Below are positions 1 to 7,008 of a stretch of 16,214 bases of DNA, one piece after another. Within the stretch, counting starts at the first letter, position 1; each line of letters starts with the position of its first letter. Below the pieces are notes generated by a model. That model was not told the DNA's origin, did not search any database, and saw only the letters and a program-made list of their open reading frames with translations. Source of the stretch: Balneolales bacterium (GTDB lineage Bacteria; Bacteroidota; Rhodothermia; Balneolales; HLUCCA01); NCBI GenBank assembly GCA_022565415.1, contig JAIUMT010000038.1, positions 1-16,214 on the forward strand. The letters are read 5' to 3'. The position numbers were made by a program, and so were the translations under genes.

Positions 1-189
1 GATTATATTGTTTCTTGAGATCAGAATATTAATCGTTTGAGGTAAATCCAAAAGCACCCGACGCCATTCCAAGCAGCAAAGGAAGTCTTTAGAAACACGA
101 ACAACGCTTCAACGGATTCATCCGAACACTAAAACACCTGCCCGTGCCAGCTCAAATCTAAGGCACAGATTTCAAACTAAAAACTCACT

Positions 190-777
190 ATGGTAGCAAT
201 AATCGACTACAAAGCCGGAAATCTGATGTCCGTTTCGAACGCACTTTTCCGCATCGGGACCGAATTCAAGGTTACCTCCGACAAAACCGTACTAGACAGC
301 GCCGACGCCGTACTTTTCCCCGGAGTTGGTCACGCCCACGCGGCCATGCAAGCCCTCGAAGAACGCGATTTAGTTCAGTGGCTTCGCGAAACCAAGAAGC
401 CCGTACTAGGAATTTGCCTCGGAATGCAACTGCTTTATGAGTCGTCGGAGGAGGGTAACGCCGACGGACTTGGTGTTCTACCGGGGCGGCTCCGTCGCTT
501 CGACGAATCTCAGGTAAAAGTGCCCCATCTGGGCTGGAACACCTTCGGAAACATGAAAAAACACCCGCTTTTGCATGGAATCGAGCCCGAAAATCAGATG
601 TACTATGTGCACGGATATTACGCTCCGGTGAGCGAATCGACCCTGGCAACGTGCGAATATCAGCTGCCGTTCACCTCCGTGTGCGCACGCGACAATTTCA
701 TGGGGGTGCAATTTCATCCCGAGAAATCAGGCAATAACGGCGAAATCCTGCTGAAGAATTTTCTAAACATGGTCTGA
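190..777 (+). CDS. hisH: Imidazole glycerol phosphate synthase, glutaminase subunit HisH
   Basis: The 195-residue product is a class I glutamine amidotransferase. It releases ammonia from glutamine for HisF, which makes IGP and AICAR in the fifth step of histidine synthesis in the cytoplasm. The N-terminus (IIDYKAGNLMSV) is typical of HisH. The nucleophile is Cys76 in GICLGMQLLYES, and the rest of the triad is His176 and Glu178 in FHPEKSG. The length matches the family. The ATG at 190 gives the expected N-terminus, and no Shine-Dalgarno sequence precedes it, as is common in Bacteroidota. hisA follows on the same strand, but the partner gene hisF is not in the window. The 3' end overlaps the first copy of a short repeat that recurs in the hisH-hisA spacer. 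Confidence 0.96.
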   Translation: MVAIIDYKAGNLMSVSNALFRIGTEFKVTSDKTVLDSADAVLFPGVGHAHAAMQALEERDLVQWLRETKKPVLGICLGMQLLYESSEEGNADGLGVLPGRLRRFDESQVKVPHLGWNTFGNMKKHPLLHGIEPENQMYYVHGYYAPVSESTLATCEYQLPFTSVCARDNFMGVQFHPEKSGNNGEILLKNFLNMV

Positions 778-900
778 TGTTGCCACGATTTTAGCCTTCC
801 GACATCATTTATTTTATTGACCATAGTCTGATGTAGACTCATTTTAGACTTCCCGGAATTGATATATTTTTGTCGAACGCTTTAAACATGGTCTGATGCA
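764..900 (+). repeat. Imperfect direct repeat in the hisH-hisA spacer (three copies)
   Basis: A core close to AACATGGTCTGATG occurs at about 766-779, 820-833 (ACCATAGTCTGATG) and 885-898. The first and third copies are identical over 16 nt (TAAACATGGTCTGATG). The first two copies also share a following block: ACGATTTTAGCCTTCC at 785-800 and CTCATTTTAGACTTCC at 838-853. Core starts are 54 and 65 nt apart. The first copy contains the hisH stop codon (775-777), so the unit may derive from the gene's 3' end. Its function is unknown. Local duplication during replication is the simplest origin; a protein- or RNA-binding role is possible but not shown. Confidence 0.7.
865..872 (+). promoter_or_regulatory. 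Possible Bacteroidota-type -7 box upstream of hisA
   Basis: TATTTTTG fits the TAnnTTTG -7 consensus of Bacteroidota housekeeping promoters and lies about 105 nt before the chosen hisA start. No convincing -33 element (TTG/TTTG) is seen about 19-21 nt upstream. The region is AT-rich, so a chance match is quite possible. hisA may instead be read from the hisH transcript. Confidence 0.2.
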
Positions 901-976
901 GCCCCAACTTGGCTCATCAGTAAGGAAGCATCTGACTTCCAGAAACGAAATCCAAACCCACCAATTAACTCAACTT

Positions 977-1708
977 ATGAACGTAATTCCAGCCATAGAC
1001 CTGCTCGACGGACGTGTAGTTCGGCTCAAAAAAGGCGATTATGATCAGGTAACTGTGTACGAAGATGATCCGCTGATTATCGCCCAACGCTTCGCGGAAG
1101 CTGGGTTCGAACACATCCACATCGTCGATTTGAACGGGGCAAAATCCGGCAAATTCGAAAATCTTCAGCACATTCGGCGCATTATCGACGAAACCGGATT
1201 AACGGTACAAACCGGCGGTGGAATTCGGGTATTTGGTCAGGTTCAGGAACTGTTCGAAGCCGGACTCAGCAAAGTGGTTTGCTCGTCGATGGCGGTGAAG
1301 AACGAAACGGATTGGCTACGGGCGTTGCAGTCGTACGGCGGGGAGAAATGCATACTCGGGATGGATCTCAAAGATGGCAAAATGGCCTATGCGGGCTGGT
1401 TGGAGACCATGGAAGAGCCGGTGAATAACTATCTCGATCGGATGATTTGCGAAGGACTCGAAGAAGTACTCTGCACTGACATATCCCGGGATGGCATGCT
1501 GAGTGGAAGCAATATCAGTCTGTATTCCGACTTGATGAAGAAGTTTCCCTCGCTGCGGTTCATTGCCTCAGGTGGCGTTGCCGGAGAAGGCGATTTGCTG
1601 TCGCTTTCTCAGATTGATGTGCACGCTGTTGTGGTAGGTCGGGCGTATCTTGAGGGGCATTTGTCATTAGATGTGATGAAAAATTATCATCTGACTAAAA
1701 AAAATTAG
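977..1708 (+). CDS. hisA: Phosphoribosylformimino-AICAR phosphate (ProFAR) isomerase HisA
   Basis: This 243-residue TIM-barrel enzyme performs the Amadori rearrangement of ProFAR to PRFAR, the substrate of HisHF. The start at 977 gives MNVIPAIDLLDG, with catalytic Asp8 in the expected place. A second catalytic acid is Asp130 in LGMDLKDGK. Other family signatures are the phosphate-binding QTGGGIR segment (78-84), CTDISRDGMLSG (166-177) and the late IASGGV motif. An upstream in-frame ATG at 896 would add 27 residues that are foreign to the family and encoded partly by the spacer repeat, so it was not used. No Shine-Dalgarno sequence is visible. hisF does not follow; the next gene is a pilin, so the histidine cluster ends here. 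Confidence 0.96.
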   Translation: MNVIPAIDLLDGRVVRLKKGDYDQVTVYEDDPLIIAQRFAEAGFEHIHIVDLNGAKSGKFENLQHIRRIIDETGLTVQTGGGIRVFGQVQELFEAGLSKVVCSSMAVKNETDWLRALQSYGGEKCILGMDLKDGKMAYAGWLETMEEPVNNYLDRMICEGLEEVLCTDISRDGMLSGSNISLYSDLMKKFPSLRFIASGGVAGEGDLLSLSQIDVHAVVVGRAYLEGHLSLDVMKNYHLTKKN

Positions 1709-1903
1709 TAGATAAATAGCCTAATTACGAATTCCTAACATATCGTTCAAAGGTGCTTAAAAAATTATACTTAGGCGGGGAACATTTATGAAATCGGCGT
1801 GTATAATGAGTTGGGGTAAAGAAAAATGATTAATTTTTTTAAAATAATCTGTAACAAATGCGTGTCGAAATACTCTTATCCCTGAAGGCGCAAAAAAAAT
1901 TGT

Positions 1904-1931
1904 TTGCTTTCACCTAAACGCGTCGTATAAT
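1904..1931 (+). promoter_or_regulatory. Candidate pilin promoter (-35/-10 type)
   Basis: TTGCTT (1904-1909) is separated by 16 nt from a perfect TATAAT (1926-1931). Transcription would start near 1938 and leave about 140 nt of untranslated leader before the pilin ATG at 2079. The -10 box is of the general sigma-70 type, not the Bacteroidota TAnnTTTG form. A second TATAAT at 1802-1807 has a poorer upstream element. I saw no sigma-54 GG-N10-GC pair, which drives pilin genes in some Proteobacteria. Confidence 0.4.
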
Positions 1932-2067
1932 TAAGGCGAAGTCGGTCATTATTGCCGCGTTTAAAAAATTGGCTGATAAAAGCTCAGAGTCTGTGTCTAT
2001 ATATGTCTCGGCTTGATGTCAATAGTAGTTCATTTACAACAAACCTTACTCAACAAAATTAATTAAC

Positions 2068-2071
2068 GGAG
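2068..2071 (+). promoter_or_regulatory. Shine-Dalgarno GGAG of the pilin gene
   Basis: GGAG lies 7 nt before the ATG at 2079. It fixes this ATG as the start, which matters because it leaves only two residues before the hydrophobic helix region begins. Most neighbouring genes (hisH, hisA and the PilC- and PilB-like genes) lack such a site, so its presence suggests strong translation of an abundant protein. Confidence 0.6.
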
Positions 2072-2078
2072 ATCAATC

Positions 2079-2543
2079 ATGGGTCAACAACAACTTTTAC
2101 TGGTAATTTTGGTTACCATTATCGTTGGAATCGCGACAGTAGTTGCGATAAATACGTTTGGATCAAGTGCTCAGCAAGCAAACCGCGACGCTGTGCGACA
2201 AGACTTAGCAACAATTGCATCATCATCACAAGCCTGGTACATCAGACCAACGATGCTCGAGGGTGGTGGTAATAGTTTCTCCAATGTAACCTTTAGAACA
2301 CTCAACTTTCCCGCTCAAGATGTTTCAGAAGATGGATTAACAGCTACCAACCCCAACGGTAGATACGTAATTGGAGCAGCATCATCTGCTACGCAACTAG
2401 TTATAGTAGCTACACCTTCTAGTAATACAGAAGGCGACGCAGTAACTATAACTGCTAACATAACGGCAAATAACTTATCCCTTTCAACAGCTGAAGGCGG
2501 TGATGTTCTCGGCGCAGATACTGGCGATGGTGATGGTGATTAA
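2079..2543 (+). CDS. Major-pilin-like protein with atypical, nearly leaderless N-terminus
   Basis: The 154-residue protein begins MGQQQ and then has one hydrophobic helix (about 6-25: LLLVILVTIIVGIATVVAIN). An amphipathic stretch like the pilin alpha-1 C half follows (about 34-58, with DLATIASSSQAWYIRP). The C-terminal half is rich in Ser, Thr, Gly and Asn and ends in GDGDGD. The size, shape and position before an assembly gene set suggest the main fibre subunit. It lacks the usual prepilin signal: no basic leader, no GFTLxE, no Glu5. If Gly2 were the cleavage site, the leader would be only MG; otherwise methionine removal alone may expose Gly2. The gene has its own Shine-Dalgarno site, a long upstream region and a terminator, which fits high expression. 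A pseudopilin role is the alternative. Confidence 0.68.
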   Translation: MGQQQLLLVILVTIIVGIATVVAINTFGSSAQQANRDAVRQDLATIASSSQAWYIRPTMLEGGGNSFSNVTFRTLNFPAQDVSEDGLTATNPNGRYVIGAASSATQLVIVATPSSNTEGDAVTITANITANNLSLSTAEGGDVLGADTGDGDGD

Positions 2544-2564
2544 TTGCCAAAACACTCTTTCCCC

Positions 2565-2593
2565 AAAAAAGGCCTCCCAGCGAGGCCTTTTTT
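2565..2593 (+). terminator. Rho-independent terminator after the pilin gene
   Basis: The sequence AAAAAAGGCCTC (2565-2576), a 5-nt loop CCAGC, and GAGGCCTTTTTT (2582-2593) form a perfect 12-bp stem whose GC core is followed by a T run. It lies 21 nt after the pilin stop. It would separate the pilin transcript from the assembly genes and, if leaky, would set a high pilin-to-machinery ratio. The A/T symmetry means it could also work for minus-strand transcripts. Confidence 0.9.
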
Positions 2594-2698
2594 GTTTCTG
2601 CCCTATTTCCAGTTTCAAAGAAAAATTTTCAGTTGAATGCGATTTTAAGTAACATCGTATCTACGTGTCGAATCTGATTTAATTTTTATTTCCATCAC

Positions 2699-4033
2699 AT
2701 GCCAGTTTATCGCTTTAAGGGTATAAGTACGCAAGGCAAGCTTGTTCAGAACGAGTTTGAGGCCGATACAAAGAAAATCGCTCAGGAAAAGGTCGATCGC
2801 TTCGCCAAACCCAGAAACATTCAGGTGAAGTCTATGGAGCAGCGTGCTGTGTTCATGTACAAGGTGGAAAAAGACGGCAAAATTCTTACCGGCGAACAGG
2901 AAGCCTATAATAAGGAAGAACTCGAACGTGTGCTCATCAAACTGGGCTACAAGGTAAAGTCCATCAATAAGCAACTCTTCGATTTCAAAGGCGGGGTTCC
3001 TACCGAAGAGATTGTCAACTTTATCAGCATTTCTGCCGACCTCCTCAAGCAAAAACTTACCTTCGATGAAATTCTGAACCTCCTCTACGAAGACACTCAG
3101 AACAAACGCATGAAGGATATCATCAAGACAATCCAGAAGGATTTGAAGGATGGGAAGGAAGGTGTCGAGGTGTATAATAAACATGCCGACGTTTTTGGAA
3201 AGTTTGCCTGTTATATGCTGAGCGTGGCGTCGACATCGGGTAATATGGCCCTGGTTTTTGAAAGTACGGCCAAGTTTCTGGAACGGGATGCGACATTTAA
3301 AAAGAACTTGCGACGATCCCTCCTCATGCCCGCGGTTACCGTACTTGCCGTGATCGGGGTTGTTCTGTTTTACATCGGCTATATTTTTCCGGCTACGGCC
3401 GAATTGTTCCTGGATATGGGCATCGAGCTGCCTCCAATGACACAAACCACGCTCGATATCAGTTATTTTCTGCGGGACTACTGGATTCTTATCGTGCTGG
3501 GTATTGTTATCCCCATCGGATCGTTTATTGCCTTCATCAGGACGGTAAATGGCAAACTCATGCTCGATAAGTACATCATCAAAATGCCTGTAATCGGTGA
3601 TTTACTGCACAAAACCAGTATTGAAATCTTTGCACGGGTATTTTATACCCTGTACAGCGGGTCCGGACAAAACGTCGAGGTTATAAAAATCGCCTCGGAA
3701 GCTTGCCGGAACACCTATATGGAGAAACAAATTAAGGATATCGCGGTTCGTGGTATGCTCGAGGAAGGTAAAGGTCTGATGGAAGGGCTTGAAGCCACCG
3801 GGGTGTTTACCAAAACTGCGCTCAGCCGATTTCGTTTGGGCGCTGAAACGGGCGACCTCCGAAATAATGCCAAACAGCTGGCCGAGTATTACGAAATTCA
3901 GACGACCTACAAAATGGACTCTGTAGTAGATGTGATCAATTTGTTCATTAACTTGTTCATTATGATTGCACTGATTGCCATTACTGTCGTGTCTTCTGAA
4001 ACAGCTGTAATCCAACCGAATGCGCCGTTCTAA
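2699..4033 (+). CDS. pilC: PilC/GspF-family inner-membrane platform protein
   Basis: The 444-residue protein belongs to the PilC/GspF family, which forms the inner-membrane platform contacted by the assembly and retraction ATPases. Two cytoplasmic helical domains are visible, about 100-200 and 285-400. The second includes LGAETGDLRNNAKQLAEYYE, a typical late-family segment. Membrane segments lie at about 211-230, 262-281 and 412-432. The small N-terminal Y-x-x-G-K domain, present once in ordinary members, appears twice: about 4-47 (YRFKGISTQGK) and 54-92 (YKVEKDGKILTGE). The start at 2699 puts the first unit directly after MPV, as in homologues that begin with MP/MA-x-Y. It follows the pilin terminator, with a 105-nt gap and no clear promoter or Shine-Dalgarno sequence. 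The PilB-like gene is 135 nt downstream. Confidence 0.92.
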   Translation: MPVYRFKGISTQGKLVQNEFEADTKKIAQEKVDRFAKPRNIQVKSMEQRAVFMYKVEKDGKILTGEQEAYNKEELERVLIKLGYKVKSINKQLFDFKGGVPTEEIVNFISISADLLKQKLTFDEILNLLYEDTQNKRMKDIIKTIQKDLKDGKEGVEVYNKHADVFGKFACYMLSVASTSGNMALVFESTAKFLERDATFKKNLRRSLLMPAVTVLAVIGVVLFYIGYIFPATAELFLDMGIELPPMTQTTLDISYFLRDYWILIVLGIVIPIGSFIAFIRTVNGKLMLDKYIIKMPVIGDLLHKTSIEIFARVFYTLYSGSGQNVEVIKIASEACRNTYMEKQIKDIAVRGMLEEGKGLMEGLEATGVFTKTALSRFRLGAETGDLRNNAKQLAEYYEIQTTYKMDSVVDVINLFINLFIMIALIAITVVSSETAVIQPNAPF

Positions 4034-4168
4034 TTGAGCGCATCGTGTTCTTGTTTGAGTCCCGCCCTAGCGATCCCCCGAACTGTGCGAAACACGCTTT
4101 TCATGCGTATATTCATGACATTAAACTCTAATTTTTGCTTCTGGTAGTCGAAACCCAACACGTTTAAC

Positions 4169-5941
4169 ATGGCTCTACAGTTAAATTTAAAGCGCCGATC
4201 TGGTGATGTACTCGTTACTAAGGGTATCATTACGCAGGAACAACTGGATACCGCGCTTGCCACCCAGCAAGCCGAGCCGGAAGCCATCCGTCGTCGTATT
4301 GGTAATATTCTGGTTGATGATTTTGGCATCGACCGACATACGGTAATGAAGGAGATTTCCGATTTCTATGCGTTTCGGGAGATTAACGATAGTCCGGAAA
4401 CCCTGAGCGACGACCGCATCCAGAATATTAAGAAAATCATCGAGTCGTTTCCGACCGATACCATCGACGAGATGGCGCATCGCAAGACGATTCCGTTCAA
4501 GATTGAAAAGAACAACCTGCTGATTGCCGCGGCCGATCCGACCGATCCCGCTATTACTTCTCTGGCCATCCAACTTGGTTATAAGAATTTCGAGATCGCC
4601 TATTGTCGTCAGGAAGTGCTCGAGAACATTCTCTCGCGGGTTTACGAGAAGAAAAACGAATTCCTGGACCTGCTCGACGAGATTGAATACGACGAAGGCA
4701 ACATCGAAGACCAGGAAATCAACGAAGCCGAAATCGATGCCGAGATTAACCAAAGTATGCTCAACTCTCTGGTTGAGGGTATGCTTATTGAATCGGTTCG
4801 ACAGGGCGTGAGTGATATTCATGTTGTGCCGGGAATCGGGAATTCGACCGACATCCATTTCCGAATTGATGGTAAACTTCAAGTGTGGCACACGCAATCG
4901 GGAGTTAAACCTGAGGCTCTAACTGCGGTAATCAAAGACAAAACCCGAAACGTGGATCGATTTGAGCGCGATTCTTCTCAGGATGGATTTATTCAGCGGA
5001 AGATCGATAATCACAATTTGCGGTTCAGGGTTTCCATCATGCCAATTGTTGGAGCCGAGTTTGAGCGAAAATTCGAGTCTGTTGTTATCCGGATTTTGGA
5101 CGACCGAAAAGTTATCACCGATCTGAACCTGCTCGGATTGCAGAAGCAAGCACACGCCGATTTTGTGAAATCAATCCGAAAACCTTCCGGCATCGTAATT
5201 ATTACGGGTCCGACGGGTAGTGGAAAGTCCACCACATTGGTTGCGGCCTTGTATTCTGTTATTGATCCGAGTGTGAACGTACTTACCGTTGAGGAACCAG
5301 TTGAGTATTTGATTCGAGGTGCACGTCAGCTGAAAATTAGCGACAACATGACCTTCGACATGGCCATTCGTGGTATTCTTCGTCATGACCCCGATATTGT
5401 ACTCGTAGGTGAGATTCGTGATTTAAAAACCGCCGAAATTGCTATCAAAATGGCGAATACGGGTCACCTTACGTTCTCCACATTGCACACGAACGATGCG
5501 CCGAGTGCCGTTGCGCGATTGTTCAAAATGGGTGTAGAGCCGTTTTTGATTGCCAGTGCGGTGAACCTTGTGATGGCACAGCGACTTATTCGACGCCTGT
5601 GCAACAACTGCAAAGCACCGGTTAAGGATTTAAATCCGGACTTACCACGTTCAGTCGGATTCACCGACGAGGATATCGCCAACACCACGTTTTATGGTCC
5701 CGTTGGCTGTGATAAATGCAACAAAGGGTACAAAGGTCGGGCTGCGATTCACGAGGCACTCTACTTCGACAAATCCATTAAAGACATCATTTTTTCCTCC
5801 GGAGACGATATCGACGAAGACAAAATCCGAGAACAAGCAATTAAAAACGGCATGCTCACCATGCGGGCCAGTGGTCGGGAGCGAATTAAAGAGGGCGTAA
5901 CCTCAATCGAAGAAGTAATTGCTATTACAATTGAGGATTAA
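4169..5941 (+). CDS. pilB: PilB/GspE-family extension (assembly) ATPase
   Basis: The 590-residue cytoplasmic hexameric-type ATPase would power pilus extension. Residues about 7-75 form an MshEN/GspE-N domain, with a near-consensus R-x-G...L...G...L...L..Q pattern at 10-33 and a looser second motif from Arg43. The catalytic half has Walker A GPTGSGKSTT (347-356, Lys353), an Asp box VEEPVE with both acidic residues, Walker B HDPDIVLVGEIRD (Glu415) and a His box TGHLTFSTLHTND. A four-cysteine zinc site (Cys478, Cys481, Cys514, Cys517) is typical of PilB/GspE and absent from PilT. An acidic linker lies at about 170-190. The length is normal. The ATG has no Shine-Dalgarno sequence. The 135-nt gap upstream shows no convincing promoter. 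Confidence 0.95.
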   Translation: MALQLNLKRRSGDVLVTKGIITQEQLDTALATQQAEPEAIRRRIGNILVDDFGIDRHTVMKEISDFYAFREINDSPETLSDDRIQNIKKIIESFPTDTIDEMAHRKTIPFKIEKNNLLIAAADPTDPAITSLAIQLGYKNFEIAYCRQEVLENILSRVYEKKNEFLDLLDEIEYDEGNIEDQEINEAEIDAEINQSMLNSLVEGMLIESVRQGVSDIHVVPGIGNSTDIHFRIDGKLQVWHTQSGVKPEALTAVIKDKTRNVDRFERDSSQDGFIQRKIDNHNLRFRVSIMPIVGAEFERKFESVVIRILDDRKVITDLNLLGLQKQAHADFVKSIRKPSGIVIITGPTGSGKSTTLVAALYSVIDPSVNVLTVEEPVEYLIRGARQLKISDNMTFDMAIRGILRHDPDIVLVGEIRDLKTAEIAIKMANTGHLTFSTLHTNDAPSAVARLFKMGVEPFLIASAVNLVMAQRLIRRLCNNCKAPVKDLNPDLPRSVGFTDEDIANTTFYGPVGCDKCNKGYKGRAAIHEALYFDKSIKDIIFSSGDDIDEDKIREQAIKNGMLTMRASGRERIKEGVTSIEEVIAITIED

Positions 5942-5970
5942 CCCAATGACTTCATTTAACCCACACAATC

Positions 5971-6489
5971 ATGAATGATTCGTCTGATGTACTCTTTTTG
6001 ATGGCGGCGATGGTTCTGTTTTCCATTTTGGTGACAAACAGTAACCGGATTTTTGTGCGAAATACCGCGATGATGGTCAACTCCGAGGTCGAATTTAATG
6101 CGATTTCGGTGGGGCAATCCATAATTGATGAAGCCCGCACCAAGGCATTCGATGAGGTAACTGCTGGTGGCGGCAGTCGAATTGGCGATCCGGATGTCAT
6201 CCATCCGAATAATGTACCCGGAGCATTTACACCATCGAATAGTTTGGGTCCGGAATCTGGCGAGGTGTACCCGAACTTTAACGACTTCGACGATTACAAC
6301 AATCTAAACATAACGAGAACTACGGGATACGGAGACTTTGAAATATCGGCGCGGGTGTTTTACGTAAACCCGTCGAATATTACCGTAAACGTTGGTGCGC
6401 GAACAACCATGAAACGTTTGGAAGTAGTGGTTAGCAATGAAAATCTTCCGAACGATGTAACACTTAGCTACGTCAAAAGCTACTATTAA
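5971..6489 (+). CDS. Minor-pilin-like (PilV/GspI-like) membrane-anchored protein
   Basis: The 172-residue protein has a short polar start (MNDSSD), one hydrophobic helix at about 7-22 (VLFLMAAMVLFSILVT), an amphipathic continuation and a mostly beta-type C-terminal domain. The segment AISVGQSIIDEARTKAFDE resembles the post-helix region of PilV/GspI minor pilins. As with its neighbours, no canonical prepilin signal (G-F-T-L-x-E) is present, although Asp6 just before the hydrophobic run could play a role like Glu5. It lies 29 nt after the extension ATPase gene and 9 nt before the cyclic-nucleotide-binding gene, so all are probably co-transcribed. The assignment rests on topology and position and is only moderate. 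Confidence 0.6.
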   Translation: MNDSSDVLFLMAAMVLFSILVTNSNRIFVRNTAMMVNSEVEFNAISVGQSIIDEARTKAFDEVTAGGGSRIGDPDVIHPNNVPGAFTPSNSLGPESGEVYPNFNDFDDYNNLNITRTTGYGDFEISARVFYVNPSNITVNVGARTTMKRLEVVVSNENLPNDVTLSYVKSYY

Positions 6490-6498
6490 GGTCAAATA

Positions 6499-7005
6499 AT
6501 GGAACAAACTGCAAATCTACAACAAAGGGTAACTCAGGGGCTCAACAATGTGCTCAAGTCAGTACCATTGCTTTTCAGGAACTTCTCACCCGAGGACTTA
6601 CGCGACTTTCTAAAATTGGGTCACGCTCAAATCCATCGGAAAGACGATATCATTATTGATGAGAGCAGTACCGAACTGGATACCGCCTTTCTTATCGTAA
6701 GCGGTAAGGCTGAGGTCTGGAAAGATGAAATTCACCTGGCTACAATTTCTGAGGGTGATATTCTGGGAGAGACTTTCCTGTTTAATAAAATTGGACGAAC
6801 AGCCTCCGTTAGCGCTCAGGATGAGGTAATTACACTAAAATTCAAGCGTGCTGAGGTTTTGGAATATTTTCGTCGTAAGCCCGAACGTCTGTTTAAGTTG
6901 TTCACCATGAATATCGTGGAGATTCAGCAACGACGAATTTCAACAATGAACGCCCGCCTGTTGCAACTCCATAAACGCTTACTCAATAAAGACACCACGG
7001 AGTAA
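6499..7005 (+). CDS. Cyclic-nucleotide-binding (CNB) domain protein without DNA-binding domain
   Basis: The 168-residue soluble protein is a single CNB (CAP/PKA-type) beta-barrel fold with helical ends. The barrel runs from about 40 to 130. Its phosphate-binding cassette is well kept: Gly90-Glu91 and, nine residues on, Arg100-Thr101-Ala102 (GETFLFNKIGRTASV), with the same spacing as PKA regulatory domains. A binding-competent site is therefore likely, though the ligand (cAMP, cGMP or other) cannot be read. There is no helix-turn-helix, so it is not a CRP-type regulator; the last 40 residues are charged helix that could bind a partner. An AAGG Shine-Dalgarno site (6488-6491) overlaps the previous stop codon. 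Its place between minor pilin genes suggests control of the pilus machine by a cyclic nucleotide. Confidence 0.85.
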   Translation: MEQTANLQQRVTQGLNNVLKSVPLLFRNFSPEDLRDFLKLGHAQIHRKDDIIIDESSTELDTAFLIVSGKAEVWKDEIHLATISEGDILGETFLFNKIGRTASVSAQDEVITLKFKRAEVLEYFRRKPERLFKLFTMNIVEIQQRRISTMNARLLQLHKRLLNKDTTE

Positions 7006-7008
7006 ACC

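Larger units (their letters stand above)
1709..2078. other. 370-nt AT-rich non-coding region between hisA and the pilin gene
   Basis: No open reading frame of credible size or family is seen here. The stretch is AT-rich with poly-A and poly-T runs. Two TATAAT boxes occur, at 1802-1807 (GCGTGTATAATGAG) and 1926-1931 (CGTCGTATAATTAAGG). There is a weak 5-bp palindrome just at the hisA stop (ACTAA/TTAGT, about 1694-1709). The likely content is the end of hisA transcription plus the promoter and a long 5' untranslated region of the pilin gene. I see no tRNA, no recognised riboswitch and no CRISPR repeat. Confidence 0.6.

Noticed and set aside
1..189. 3' end of an upstream histidine gene at the window start
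   Set aside because: All three plus-strand frames meet stops within about 40 nt and the few residues cannot be assigned; no gene or clear promoter was seen here.
896..976. Longer HisA start at ATG 896
   Set aside because: It adds 27 residues unlike the family and lies in the spacer repeat; the start at 977 gives the exact HisA N-terminus with Asp8.
1788..1829. 13-codon reading frame in the region before the pilin gene
   Set aside because: It is very short, has no ribosome site and resembles nothing known; expected by chance.
2645..3445. 266-codon open frame on the minus strand
   Set aside because: It lies fully opposite the PilC-like gene, has no recognisable family and reflects codon bias of the plus-strand gene.
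4187..4897. 236-codon open frame on the minus strand
   Set aside because: It is antisense to the PilB-like gene, whose motifs are complete; no family signature is seen.
6499..7005. CNB protein as a CRP/FNR transcription factor
   Set aside because: After the barrel there are only about 40 residues of charged helix, with no helix-turn-helix domain.
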